Shown here in pieces: positions 33,978-45,512 of a stretch of 64,000 nucleotides of DNA. The notes beneath the pieces are model-generated. The model made no database searches. It was not told the origin of the DNA and saw only the letters and a program-made list of their open reading frames with translations. The DNA comes from Hibiscus mutabilis (lineage: Eukaryota > Streptophyta > Magnoliopsida > Malvales > Malvaceae). The DNA lies in contig CM033724.1 of assembly GCA_019671005.1 (NCBI GenBank), positions 22,359,786 through 22,423,785 on the forward strand, read 5' to 3'. The position numbers and the translations under genes were made by a program. Position 1 is the first letter of the stretch; the number at the start of each line of letters is the position of its first letter.

Positions 33978-36221
33978 CTAAATCCGTTCTTCGCATCTTG
34001 CCAACACCCTCTCTAAATTTCCGAGGCAGCCGTCGAAGTCATTACCAAAAACCGAAAAATCATCCATGAAGATCTCAAGGAAGTCTTCGACCATGTCTGA
34101 AAAGAGCGCCATCATGCATCTTTGGAAGGTTGCCGGGGCATTACACAATCCGAACGGCATCCTTCGGAAGGCATAAGTACCGTATGGGCATGTGAAGGTT
34201 GTCTTTTCTTGATCTTCTGGTGCTATGGAAATCTGATTGTAACCTGAATAACCATCAAGAAAACAATAAAAGGGTTTACCTGCAAGACAGTCAAGCATTT
34301 GATCAATAAAGGGTAATAGGAAGTGATCTTTCCTAGTGGCTTTGTTTAGCTTTCGATAGTCCATACAAACCCTCCAACCGGTCACAGTCCTGGTTGGGAT
34401 AAGTTCATTATTTTCATTGCTTACCACTGTTATACCTCCCTTTTTCGGTACACATTGTATCGGACTTACCCACGTACTATCGGAGATAGGGTATATAATG
34501 CCGGCGTCAAGCCACTTGATGATTTCTTTCATTACAACCCCTTTCATGGCATGATTCAGTCTCCTCTGGGTCTCAATTGAAGGTTTGTGATCATCTTCCA
34601 ACAAGATCTTGTGCATGCACACCGCCGGGCTAATTCCCTTCAAGTCGGCAATTGTCCACCCTATTGCCTTTTTATGTAGCTTCAACATGTTGATCAGCTT
34701 CTTTTTTTGCTCAGGCTGTAACTTAGAGGAAATAATTACTGGTAATGTATTATCGATCCCTAAGTATACATATTTCAGCTGCTCTGGCAATTGTTTCATC
34801 TCAAGAATTGGTGGATTTCCGATAGAGGATTTTTCGATCTTACCTTCCTTACCTGAGTAGTCCAGTGGTTCAAAGTATGTACCTAGCCAATTTGCCTCTT
34901 CTGGTTGTTCCTCATCGACCGGTTCTTCATACTCCTCAGGTTCCTCTTGATCGGCAATGTAGTTGCCGAGGCAACTAAATTTCTCATCGAAGTTAAACTC
35001 TGTCGTGGCATGAAGTAGTTGGCATTCTTCTGGATCATCGGCATGCCTTAGTGTTTGGAACACATTTAGTTTTACCTGCTGGTCATTCACCCTCATTGTG
35101 AGTTCTCCCTTTTCAACATCAATCAAAGTTCTCCCTGTCGCTAGGAATGGTCTCCCGAGAATGATAGGTGCATGCTCATCTGCTTCACAATCCAAAACAA
35201 TAAAGTCAACGGGAAAAATGAATTTATCAACTTTTACCAGTATGTCCTCGATTTTTCCCTCTGGATGCACATAGGATCTGTCAGCTAGCTGCAGTATAAC
35301 TGTTGTAGGTCTTGCCTTCCCGATTCCTAGTTTCTGGAAAACCGATTTAGGCATCAAGTTTATGCTAGCCCCTAGGTCGAATAGTGCTTTCCCGATATAG
35401 GGATTTCCAATAGAACAGGGTATTGTGAAACTTCCGGGATCCTTCAACTTGGGCGGCATACGATTGTGCAACATTGCCATGCATCCCTCTGTCGCGACAA
35501 CTGTTTCAAACTCTCCTAGCCTTGTTCTCTTGGACACAATGTCTTTAAGAAACTTGGCATATTTTGGCACTTGTTCAATTGCTTCCACCAATGGCAAGTT
35601 GATGTGGACTTGCTTTAGGATATCAAGAAACTTCTTGAATTGGTATTCTTGCTTTTGTCGCTTCAACCTTTGTGGGAATGGTGGTGGAAGTCGGATATCT
35701 TCGATCCTTTCATTGGTTTGAAATCTGATTGACGGCATTGCCGGGACATCTGGAGTTGTCGATGCATTATCAACTGGGGTTGCCGAGGCATGCTTATCAC
35801 AAGAAGTCGAGGCGTCATCGGTTGCCGAGGCATGTTTATTGCCGGTTGCCGCAGCAATTCCTGGTTCAGCATCTGAGGCTTTGCCGCTAGGTTCGTCTTG
35901 ATCTTTTTGTGGAGTTTTGTTTGACGAGCGGGTTTGAACCTCTCTAAGTTGTTGGCCACTTCTGGTGGTGATTGACTTACATTGCTCATGGCCAGTTCCT
36001 CTTGCGACTTTAATATCGCTAGGTAAACCTCCTTGTGGTCTAGTGTTCAGATTTTGAGCAAACTGTCCGACTTGATTTTCCAATGATTTGATTGCCCCCT
36101 CTTGGTTTTGCAATCTCATCTCGGTCCTGTTAATAAAAGCATCAGTTATTTTTAAGAAATTACTATTCTCAACCATATAAGATTCAGTTTTCATCATAAA
36201 AGCATTTAGAGAATTTTCCAA
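33978..36221 (-). pseudogene. Element B gag-linker, protease and reverse transcriptase
   Basis: A 747-codon open frame. Residues 1-60 are the SLENQVGQFAQNL coiled linker; about 100-160 are ASAT repeats encoded by palindromes. The PR motif ALFDLGASINLMP is at about residue 280. LDCEADEHAPIILGRPFLAT follows. RT blocks are GWRVCMDYRKLNKATRKDH, FLDGYSGYNQISIAPEDQEK, FGLCNAPATFQRCMM and catalytic FMDDFSVFGND near the end. A frame change at about 33980 disconnects RT thumb, connection and RNase H (33630-33977). In the protease motif, Phe replaces the Cys seen in A and F. Confidence 0.88.
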
Positions 36222-37419
36222 AGAACTAGATGCCGTCGGTTATTTGCCGCGGCATCCATTTGCCGTGGCATATTCTGCTGGAATCCCGATGCTTGTGCAT
36301 TCGATTGTTCGGTTTAGAGCATTGTTGGGATTACTCCATGAAAAATTCGGTGCTTCTTCCAAGCTGGATTGTATGTATTTGACATCATGTTGTTGCTCGA
36401 TTGTAATTCCCCACATAGAAGCTAGATTCGGATTCTCGCATACATTCGAGAAGAATTATGGTTATCGCCACATAACTCACAAAAAGAATCCATTACCTTG
36501 ACTTCATGTGTGTTGTTTGGTTTTTGCATGTTCGGACCATCTTGGTTAAAGCGGCCAATTGTGCGAAATTGAATCGATGATCCTAGTTCATGTATTGTGG
36601 CTTAGCGTCTAACTCCTCCTCTTCTAGTAGATGGGAATTGATAATCATTCTTGGCCAGCCTGTTTAAAATTTGCATTGCTTCTTCCGCGACTTATCTAGG
36701 AGTATGCCGTTTGCCGAGGCATCTAGCATCATCTTTGTTGGTGTATTCACGGCGTTGTAAAACATTGTTACTTGAGTCCACACCGGGAATCCGTGTAAAG
36801 GGCATTTGTGTAGAAGTTCTCTATATCGCTCCCAAGCCTCGTACATGGATTCATCATCCACTGCCGAAAAGAAGTAATGTCGTTTCTGAAGCTTATCAGT
36901 CAAATTTGTAGGATTAAATCTAGCAAGGAAATCACGACAAAGATCAGTCCAAGATGCTATGGATCCGGCAGAATGCTATTCAACCATGCTTTCGCCCTAT
37001 CCTCGGTGAATAGGGGAATAATCTTAATCGTAAGACATCGGGGTGACTCCGTGTATCTTGAACGAGTTGCAAATCTCGAGGAAAGATTTCAGATGTTGTC
37101 GTGCATCTTTCTTTTCTTTGAGCCGCCAAATTGACCTATTGTGTTGATCATATTAAACATTACCGGTTTCAACTCAAAGTGGTCGGCTTCAATTTTGGGT
37201 GCGACAACTCACGGGTTAAGTCCATCAAGATCTTCTTCAAGATAGTCTCGAATAGTTCATTTCGTGCAAGAATCACTCCTCCTCCGCTCGAACATCTTGA
37301 TTCATATTGCCGTCTTGATTTGCCATTGCTTCTCTTATCCTTCGTCTAAGTCTTTGTAAGGTTCGTTCGATTTCTGGATCAAAGGGATATTCTGGTGAAG
37401 CCGGTCTTGCCCTAGTCAT
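36222..37419 (-). pseudogene. Element B gag, frameshifted
   Basis: From ATG 37419 (MTRARPASPEYPFDPEIERT) the reading is lost after about 50 codons by small deletions and recovered in pieces. These include 36903-36664 (DDESMYEAWERYRELLHKCP, TQVTMFYNAVNTPTKMMLDAS) and a degraded knuckle region at about 36450. Compared with the open gag of D it has many single-base gaps. It would have supplied the particle protein. Confidence 0.8.
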
Positions 37420-37518
37420 ATACCAATGCAAAACCAAAGTTTGTTAGCCCTTTGAATTTTAAACAAGAAAAAAATAAAAAGAAAGTGCAAGAAAGTAAAA
37501 ACAAAGTCGCTATTGCCA

Positions 37519-37537
37519 ATCCCCGGCAACGGCGCCA
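37519..37537 (-). other. Element B primer binding site (tRNA-Asp)
   Basis: TGGCGCCGTTGCCGGGGAT on the minus strand, exact tRNA-Asp(GTC) complement, six bases from the 5' LTR. Confidence 0.92.
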
Positions 37538-37543
37538 AAAACT

Positions 37544-39070
37544 TGTTGCGCGTAATAAGTGCTACGCAAATGTGCAAGTATACACGTCGCAAGTTATAGT
37601 ATAAAAGATATCGTCTCCACAGGGATTGGTGCCACTTCAAGAATCTAGTCTCTTGCACTGTAAAAAGTAAAAACACAAGTGAAGGATTATAGAAGTTTTA
37701 ACTAATAACTAATCTAGAAAGCAATTAAGTAAATGAAAAGATGAATTCGAATGAGAGAGATAGGCTAGGTTATCGTGAGTTGAGGTGTGATAGCCGATTC
37801 GATTGTCTTGGTAAAAAGAGTGCACGGGCAACTCGGTTTTCGTGGCAACTTGCGGGGACGGGGTTGCCGTGGCAACTAATTGATGGTTGCTTGGGCGACT
37901 AGTTGGGCAACTACTTGGGCGTCGGGCAGCAACTTCAAGGTTTGGCGGAGCGTTCTTCAATGGTTTCTTCTTATCCCTAAGTCAAAACTCTAGCTACTTG
38001 TGCATGCCTTGATAATACATCCTGCGTGAATCAAGGGTGAACAACAACCAATCTTGCGCTCCTCTTAGCCGTTGAAATCCTTAACTTATTCCTAAGCCGG
38101 ATTAATCTTCACCATCATTGGATTGAATAAAGATCATATTCATTCGTTTCTTGAATCTAACTCTCCCGATATTAGATAAATGGATGAAATCACGAGATCC
38201 TCTCCCAATTCACTCGCAAACAATAATAAGAACCAAGAATGAATAAACCTTGAAATAGAAAAGTGCAAACTCTTATTACCTAAACAAAAACCAATAGTTT
38301 CTCACAACCACAAAACACAATAACCATAGCCAAGTAAATTTAGTTCATGGCTAGGTTCCAAAGAAACACAAGATAAACAATCCCTAGCATGAACACAATC
38401 GAACAAGGAAGAAAAGATGAAGCTTGTCAAAAATTCCCCTTTGCTTCCTCTCTTGATCTTGTCGAAATTCCCTCTTGCTCTCCCTACGGAATTGTCGAAA
38501 TCTCCTTGATATTTATAGGGCTAGGCCAAAGTCCTTCTTTGAGGAGGAGTTTGAGTTGGAATTAAATTATCTTTAAAGAATATAATTCTTTATTATAATT
38601 TTATTCCTATTAGAACTTCTCCTATCCTCTTGGAATTTAATTCTTCTTTAATCTCTGCATGGCAATCAAATTCATTTGGGCTTGGGCCTTGCTCCATGTC
38701 ATCTTGGGCTTGTAAAATCATGAGTTTCGACATCCCTATTGTATTTTGTCTTTGTCGACAAATGCCATGGCAACTGGCTCGGCGTCTCCTTCATGCATTG
38801 CCCTGGCAACTAGCTCGGCATATCCTTCATGTATTGCCCTAGCAACTAGCTCGGCATTGCTTTGGCAAGTGATCCTGCACATACACACACAAAAACACAC
38901 CAAAGCAGCATCTTTTCCACAAAAACTACCAAGTTATGTAATCAAGCTCAACGATGGAAGGAAACATGGATTAATGAATGAATGACTAACTATGCAACTA
39001 ATATGAGCCTAAGTCTAACAATAATATGAGTAAAAAGGGTAAGAAAAATAGTACTTTTGAACACTTATCA
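37544..39070 (-). repeat. Element B 5' LTR
   Basis: 1527 bases, pairs with 29077-30594. The TATA box (atttata on the plus strand) is at 38511-38517. It is followed by CATAG, the target duplication. The plus-strand frames 38630-38985 only read the 36-base repeats. Confidence 0.92.
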
Positions 39071-39075
39071 CATAG

Positions 39076-39829
39076 CATCTTGGACTAATCTTTGTCGTGA
39101 TTTCTTGCTAGATTTAATCCTACAAATTTGACTGATAAGCTTCGTAACGACATTACTTCTTTTCGGCAGGCAGATGATGAATCCATGTACGAGGCTTGGG
39201 AGCGATATAGAGAACTTCTACACAAATGCCCCCTACACGGATTCCCGGTGTGGACTCAAGTAACAATGTTTTACAACGCCGTGAATACACCAACAAGGAT
39301 GATGCTAGATGCCTCGGCAAACGACATACTCTTAGATAAGTCGCCGGAGGAAGCAATGCAAATTTTAAATAGGCCGGCCAAGAATGATTATCAATTCCCA
39401 TCCACTAGAAGAGGAGGAGTTAGACGCCAAGCCACAATACATGAACTAGGATCATCAGATTCAATTTCGGCACAATTGGCCACTTTAACCAAGATGGTCC
39501 AGAACATGCAAAAACCAAACAACACACATGAAGTCAAGGTAATGGATTCTTTTTGTGAGTTATGTGGCGATAACCATAATTCTTCTAAATGTATGCAGAA
39601 TCTGGAATCCAGCTTCTATGTGGGGAATTACAATCGGAGCAATAACGTGATGTCAAATACATACAATCCAGCTTGGAAGAAGCACCCAAATTTTTCATGG
39701 AGTAATCCCAACAATGCTCTAAACCGAACAATCAGAATGCACAAGCATCGGGATTCCAAGAGAATATGCCACGACAGCGGATGCCGCGGCAACAACCGAC
39801 AACATCTAGTTCTTTGGAAAATTCTCTAA
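39076..39829 (+). pseudogene. Element A gag, C-terminal part with zinc knuckle
   Basis: This continues the gag after B: SWTNLCRDFLARFNPTNLTD, then the open frame 39128-39829 with FRQADDESMYEAWERYRELL and RMMLDASANDILLDKSPEEA. The knuckle CELCGDNHNSSKC (CX2CX3HX4C) is at about 39555-39593. The last 60 bases overlap another frame that carries the protein on, so a frame change lies at about 39766. Confidence 0.88.
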
Positions 39830-40707
39830 ATGCTTTTATGATGAAAATTGAATCTTATATGGCTGAGAATAGTAATTTCATAAAAAGAACTGATGCTTTT
39901 ATTAACAGGACCGAGATGAGATTGCAAAACCAAGAGGCGGCAATCAAATCATTGGAAAATCAAGTCGGACAGTTTGCTCAAAATCTGAATACTAGACCAC
40001 AAGGAGGTTTACCTAGCGATGCTGAAGTCGCAAGAGGAACTGGCCATGAGCAATGTAAGGCGATCACCACTAGAAGTGGCCAACAACTTAGAGAGGTTCA
40101 AACCCGCTCGTCAAACAAAACTCCACAAAAAGATCAGGATGAACCTAGCGGCAAAGCCTCAGATGCTGAACCAGGAATTGCCGCGGCAACCGGCAATAAG
40201 CATGCCTCGGCAACTGATGATGCCTCGGCAACTTGCGATAAGCACGCCTCGGCAACCCCAGTTGATACCGCCTTGGCAACTCCAGATGTCCCGGCAATGC
40301 TGTCAATCAAATTTCAAACCAATGAAAAGATCGAAGATATCCGACTTCCACCACCATTCCCACAAAGGTTGAAGCGACAAAAGGAAGAATACCAATTCAA
40401 GAAGTTTCTTGATATCCTAAAGCAAGTCCACATCAACTTGCCACTGGTGGAAGCAATTGAACAAATGCCAAACTATACCAAGTTTCTTAAAGACATTGTG
40501 TCCAAAAGAACAAGGCTAGGAGAGTTTGAAACAGTTGCCGCGACAGAGGGATGCATGACAATGTTGCACAATCGTATGCCACCCAAGTTGAAGGATCCCG
40601 GAAGTTTCACAATACCATGTTCCATTGGAAATCACTATGTCAGGAAAGCATTATGCGACCTTGGGGCTAGCATAAACTTGAGCCTAAATCAGTTTTCTAG
40701 AAACTAG
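39766..40707 (+). pseudogene. Element A gag-protease linker and protease active site
   Basis: The open frame has TEMRLQNQEAAIKSLENQVG (coiled), EQCKAITTRSGQQLREVQTR, then KHASATDDASATCDKHASAT. The DNA of that last stretch is made of TGCC-TC-GGCA palindromes (40178-40300). Next come EDIRLPPPFPQRLKRQKEEY and NLPLVEAIEQMPNYTKFLKD. The protease motif ALCDLGASINL is at about 40654-40686. A one-base loss just after it shifts the frame. Confidence 0.85.
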
Positions 40708-40736
40708 GAATCGGGAAGGCAAGACCTACGACAGTT

Positions 40737-42338
40737 ATGCTACAGCTAGCCGATAGATCCTATGTGCATCCAGAGGGAAAAATCGAGGACATACTGGTAA
40801 AAGTTGATAAATTTATTTTTCCTGCTGACTTTATTGTTTTGGATTGTGAAGCAGATGAGCACGCACCTATCATTCTCGGGAGACCATTCCTAGCGACAGG
40901 GAGAACCTTGATCGACGTTGAAAAGGGAGAACTCACAATGAGGGTGAATGACCAGCAGGTCAAACTAAATGTGTTCCAAACACTAAGGCATGCCGATGAT
41001 CCAGAAGAATGCCAACTACTTCATGCCACGACAGAGTTTAACTTCGATGAGGAATTTAGTTGCCTCGGTAACTACATTGCCGATCAAGAGGAACCTGAGG
41101 AGTATGAAGAATCGGTCGATGAGGAACAACAAGAAGAGGCAAATTGGCTAGTCAATCGACCAGGTACATACTTTGAACCACTGGACTACTCAGGTAAGGA
41201 AGGTAAGCTCGAAAAACCCTCTATTGAACATCCACCAATTCTTGAGTTGAAACAATTGCCAGAGCAACTAAAATATGTATACTTAGGGACCGATAATACA
41301 TTGCCTGTAATTATTTCTTCTAAGTTACAGCCTGAGCAGGAAAAGAAGCTGATCAAGATGTTGAAGCTACACAAAAAGGCAATAGGGTGGACAATTGCCG
41401 ACTTGAAGGGAATTAGCCCGGCGGTGTGCATGCACAAGATCTTGTTGGAAGATGATCACAAACCTTCAATTGAGGCCCAGAGGAGACTGAATCATGCCAT
41501 GAAAGGGGTTGTAATGAAAGAAATCATCAAGTGGCTTGATGCCGGCATTATATACCCTATCTCCGATAGTACGTGGGTAAGTCCGGTACAATGTGTACCG
41601 AAAAAGGGAGGTATAACAGTGGTAAGCAATGAAAATAATGAACTTATCCCAACCAAGACTGTGACCGGTTGGAGGGTTTGTATGGACTATCGAAAGCTAA
41701 ACAAAGCCACTAGGAAAGATCACTTCCCATTACCCTTTATTGATCAAATGCTTGACCGTCTTGCAGGTAAACCCTTTTATTGTTTTCTTGATGGTTATTC
41801 AGGTTACAATCAGATTGCCATAGCACCAGAAGATCAAGAAAAGACAACCTTCACATGCCCATACGGTACTTATGCCTTCCGAAGGATGTCGTTCGGATTG
41901 TGTAACACCCCGGCAACCTTCCAAAGATGCATGATGGCACTCTTTTCAGACATGGTCGAAGACTTCCTTGAGATCTTCATGGATGATTTTTCAGTTTTTG
42001 GTAATGACTTCGACGGCTTTCTCGGCAATTTAGAGAGGGTGTTAGCAAGATGCGAAGAAACGGATTTAGTCCTCAATTGGGAGAAATGCCATTTTATGGT
42101 AGATGAAGGAATAGTGCTTGGCCACAAGATTTCATCTAAGGGAATTGAAGTAGACAAAGCCAAGGTGGACGTGATCGAGAGATTACCCCCACCAAGTTCG
42201 GTTAAAGGAATTCGAAGTTTTCTCGGACATGCAGGTTTTTACAGGAGGTTCATTCATAATTTTTCTAAAATCACTAAACCCTTGTGTAATCTGCTTGAAC
42301 AGGATAAAGTCTTCGATTTTGATGATTCTTGCACTTAA
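40737..42338 (+). pseudogene. Element A protease C-terminus and reverse transcriptase
   Basis: A 533-codon open frame. First comes the protease tail (DFIVLDCEADEHAPIILGRP), then an acidic spacer (EEPEEYEESVDEEQQEE). RT follows: CMDYRKLNKATRKDHFPLPF, FLDGYSGYNQIAIAPEDQEK, RRMSFGLCNTPATFQRCMM, the catalytic FMDDFSVF at 41977-42000, and the connection SFLGHAGFYRRFIHNFSKIT. It ends at a single TAA (CT.AFETLKKK), beyond which the same frame continues into RNase H. Confidence 0.9.
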
Positions 42339-43907
42339 GCATTCGAAACCCTAAAGAAAAAGCTTGCCTCGGCACCCATTGTCATTCCACTAGATTGGAC
42401 GCTACCTTTTGAGCTCATGTGCGATGCAAGTGATTTCGCGGTAGGAGCAGTCCTATGCCAACGCACAGGTAAGACCTTCCATGTGATATACTACGCTAGT
42501 AAAACTCTTAATGGTGCTCAAGTGAATTACACAACAACGGAGAAAGAGTTACTAGCTGTAGTTTTGGCATTTGACAAGTTCCGATCCTATTTGATTGGTA
42601 CAAAGGTAATTGTTCATACGGACCATTCGGCAATCAAATATCTATTTGCTAAAAAGGATGCCAAACCTCGTTTGATTCGTTGGATATTACTTTTACAAGA
42701 ATTTGATATTGAAATTAAGGACAGGAAAGGAACAGAAAACCAAGTGGCCGATCACTTATCACGTCTGGAACGCAATAGGGAAGAGGATGCGGATCTTGAG
42801 ATACGCGATGCATTCCCGGATGAACAAATTTTAGTTACCTCGGCAACCCTAGACGCCTCGGCAACCCTCGACGCCTCGGCAACCATGGATGCACACGCCT
42901 CAGCAACTCTCGATGCTGCAGCAGCCTTTGACCCGCATGCCTCGGCAATTTTGGGAGCAGTCGCCACGGCAGCACATGCCTCGGCAATACCCTGGTACGC
43001 GGATTTAGTTAACTTCCTTGTTTGTGGTATTTTTCCTTATGGCATTACTCACCAAGGGAAGAAGCGGTTCCGCCATGATGCTAAGCATTACTTTTGGGAC
43101 GAGCCTCTTTTGTTTAAACAATGTGCAGATCAGGTTATACGCCGATGTGTCCCTGAAGAAGAGCAACAGAATGTACTCCGGCAATGCCATTCTTCACCCT
43201 ATGGAGGACATTTTGGAGGAACTCGTACCGCAGCCAAAGTTTTGCAATCCGGGTTGTATTGGCCAACATTGTACAAAGATGCCCAAGACTTTTACAAGCA
43301 ATGTGATCGTTGCCAGAGGACGGGCAATATCTCTAGACGACATGAGATGCCGCTCCAGAACATCATCGAGGTGGAACTGTTCGATGTATGGGGGATCGAT
43401 TTTATGGGACCTTTCCCATCTTCATTCGACAACCTCTACATTCAACTTGTCGTCGACTACGTGTCTAAATGGTTTGAGGCAGCTGCAGTTCCCAACAACG
43501 ATTCCAAAACCGTACAAAGATTCTTGCAGAAAAACATATTTACACGGTTTGGGATGCCGAGAGCAATTATCAGCGACGAAGGCAAGCATTTTGACAACAG
43601 ACTAATTGCCAAGATGTTGCAACGCTTCGGCATATCACACAAGATCACCACGGCATATCACCCACAAACCAACGGGCAAGCAGAAATTTCCAATCGAGAA
43701 TTGAAGGGAATACTCGAGAAAGTTGTAAATCCCTCAAGGAAGGATTGGTCATTAAGACTAGATGATGCACTTTGGGCATATCGCACTGCATTCAAAACAC
43801 CCTTAGGTATGTCCCCCTTCCGACTTGTCTATGGCAAAACATGTCATCTACCGGTGGAAATCGAGCACAAGGCGTACTGGGCAATCAAGACCATGAATAT
43901 GGATTAG
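42339..43907 (+). pseudogene. Element A RNase H and integrase
   Basis: It is in the same frame as the RT and open after the TAA. RNase H: CDASDFAVGAVL, TTEKELLAVVLA, HTDHSAIKYLFA, QVADHLSRLERN. The linker 42830-42985 has ASATLDASATMDAHASAT repeats coded by palindromes. Integrase: CHSSPYGGHFGGTRT and CDRCQRTG (HHCC), WGIDFMGPFP (Asp), ISDEGKHFDN (Asp), HPQTNGQAEISNRELKG (Glu), so all three catalytic positions are present. A TAG at 43905-43907 (Trp codon in relatives) interrupts before the C-terminal domain. Confidence 0.9.
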
Positions 43908-44276
43908 GAAAGTGCCGAACAAAAGCGCTTGATGGATCTTAATGAGATAGAAGAATTTTGTGCACTCGCCTATAACAATGCACGAATCTACAAGGAGAAA
44001 ACAAAACGATGGCACGACAAGAAACTATTGCCACGGCAATTCACGCCAGGGCAACTAGTTCTCCTATTCAATTCTCGGCTAAAACCTTTCCCGGGAAAGC
44101 TGAAATCAAGCTGGTCGGGACCACTTGAAGTCGTCAAACCATTCTCCCATGGTGCTGTGATAATCAAGTCCATCTCTGACAACCATGAATTCAAAGTTAA
44201 TGGACAAAGATTGAAGCACTACAATGGTGCCCATGTGGAACGTAACAAGGAAGTGGTCAACTTAGGAGATGCATGA
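43908..44276 (+). pseudogene. Element A integrase C-terminal domain
   Basis: It is in frame with the preceding reading after one stop: KRLMDLNEIEEFCALAYNNA, KRWHDKKLLPRQFTPGQLVL, then KSSWSGPLEVVKPFSHGAVI (a GPY/F-like block, here GPL) and FKVNGQRLKHYNGAHVERNK. It ends with a natural TGA at 44274-44276, shared in position with D. Confidence 0.85.
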
Positions 44277-44423
44277 GCATGCTCTCCTTTCAATATTTTC
44301 TTTTTCTTTTCCTTTTTCTTTTTATTTTCATTTTTATTTTTAGGAGATATTTTATTTTTCTTCATTATCTTTAGTTTTCAGGTTTTCTTTGTTTTCTTTT
44401 TCACAACAAGACTCACAACTACT
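44277..44423 (+). other. Element A pyrimidine tract before extra ORF
   Basis: About 60 bases of nearly pure T/C (44282-44342) end in ttttatttttag, followed by tagttttcag at about 44370-44381. These look like plant 3' splice acceptors just upstream of the ATG at 44424. D keeps the same arrangement (50225-50345, minus strand); B has lost it. Confidence 0.45.
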
Positions 44424-44660
44424 ATGCTAAGGAAATTTACTGCCGAAATCCTTGCCCCGGCAACCAATGAAGAAGATGTCGCGGCAACCTACATCGTGCC
44501 TGCATAAGCTAATGCCACGGCAACCAACCCTGAAGATGCCACGACAACCAAAGCTAAAGACATCCCGGCAACAAGAAAACAACCATCGCGTTCAAGCAAG
44601 AGAATCAAGACGCCGACTAGAAGGAGACTAATCATCTACGATGACGAACTCTCAGAGTAA
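44424..44660 (+). pseudogene. Element A extra ORF after integrase (unknown protein)
   Basis: The 79-codon frame starts MLRKFTAEILAPATNEEDVA, has one TAA after YIVPA, and ends RSSKRIKTPT then IIYDDELSE. I do not recognise the family. The beginning carries more ATNPEDAT-type repeats coded by TGCC-NN-GGCA sites; the end is basic and nearly the same in A, B and D. Compared with D, A lacks a middle acidic/Ser-rich part (PESTPTESFLDFSDSDESS). A small accessory or nucleic-acid binding protein is possible, as is the tail of a spliced product. Confidence 0.5.
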
Positions 44661-45512
44661 GTCCTCGTATGCATTTTTATTTTTATTTTTCGTTATTTTT
44701 ATGCATGCATTGAGGACAATGCCTCACTCGAGTTTGGGGGGGATTGTTATTACCATGTTTAGTTTCATTCATCTTAAACTATTACATTTAGGATACGTAA
44801 ATTGCTTGCCATACGTTTAATTGGAACAAGATTTGCTTAGATTTGATGAATATACGATGATGACTTTGCCAATGCACTTAATTGATAGAATTTTTATTCT
44901 AGGATAACCATGGAAAAACTTAGAATTTTACTATGATGCTAAATTTGATGAAACACTGTTGTGGTTTGATTGATTTACGGAATTCTAGTGAACTTAGGTT
45001 GATAATTAACAAATTGGGGGATTATAATAAAAATTGGATGAATGTTAGAGGTGCCCGAAATTGGCTCTAGCATGTGCTAAAAAAATTGATCACTAGAGGT
45101 GCCCGGAACTGGCTCTAGGATGTGTTAAAAAAATTTAACTAGAGGTGCCCAAAACCGGCTCTAGTCGATTAAATTAACTTAAGAAAACTAAAAACAAAAC
45201 ACTAGAGGTGCCCAACACTGGCTCTAGTTAAAACATGTTAAAAAGAACCCAATGAAGTAATTTGAAAACCTCTTGTTTGCATAGAATCCGAAAAATCAAC
45301 TTGCACACAACTCCGCACACACTCACAAGCATTATAGTTTGATTCCGAGTAACTCCTCAGTTTTTCGAAAAATAAAAAGCCAATCATACTTTGTGCCCCG
45401 GTTCAGAGAATTGAAATCAAGTTCAAAGCTAAGTTTGTGAAAATTGAAGTCTTGACAGGTAATTATGAGTTTGCATTGCTGGAGGACAAGCAATAGTTCG
45501 AGTTTAGGGGTG
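44661..45512 (+). other. Element A 3' untranslated region with two purine tracts
   Basis: It is non-coding. The internal tract CTCGAGTTTGGGGGGGATT is at 44727-44745, preceded by gaggacaatgcctca. The terminal tract agtttaggggtg (45501-45512), preceded by ggaggacaagcaatagttcg, touches the 3' LTR and serves plus-strand priming. The hairpin array lies between them. Confidence 0.75.
45044..45228 (+). repeat. Element A hairpin array (four units)
   Basis: Units at about 45045-45070, 45093-45118, 45139-45164 and 45202-45227 read CTAGAGGTGCCCGAAAC then YGGCTCTAG with minor changes. Both the unit and the count are shared with B and D, although the linkers differ. Confidence 0.85.

Larger units (their letters stand above)
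29077..39070 (-). mobile_element. Element B: Athila-like, inserted in gag of A
   Basis: A 9994-base minus-strand copy of the same family with perfect target duplication CATAG (29072-29076, 39071-39075). Removing it rejoins LNSIPAGSIASWTNL of the A gag. The LTRs (29077-30594, 37544-39070) are almost identical by eye, so insertion is recent and later than A. The open PR-RT frame is 747 codons. Gag and the RT-RNase H junction are frameshifted, so the copy is defective. Confidence 0.93.
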
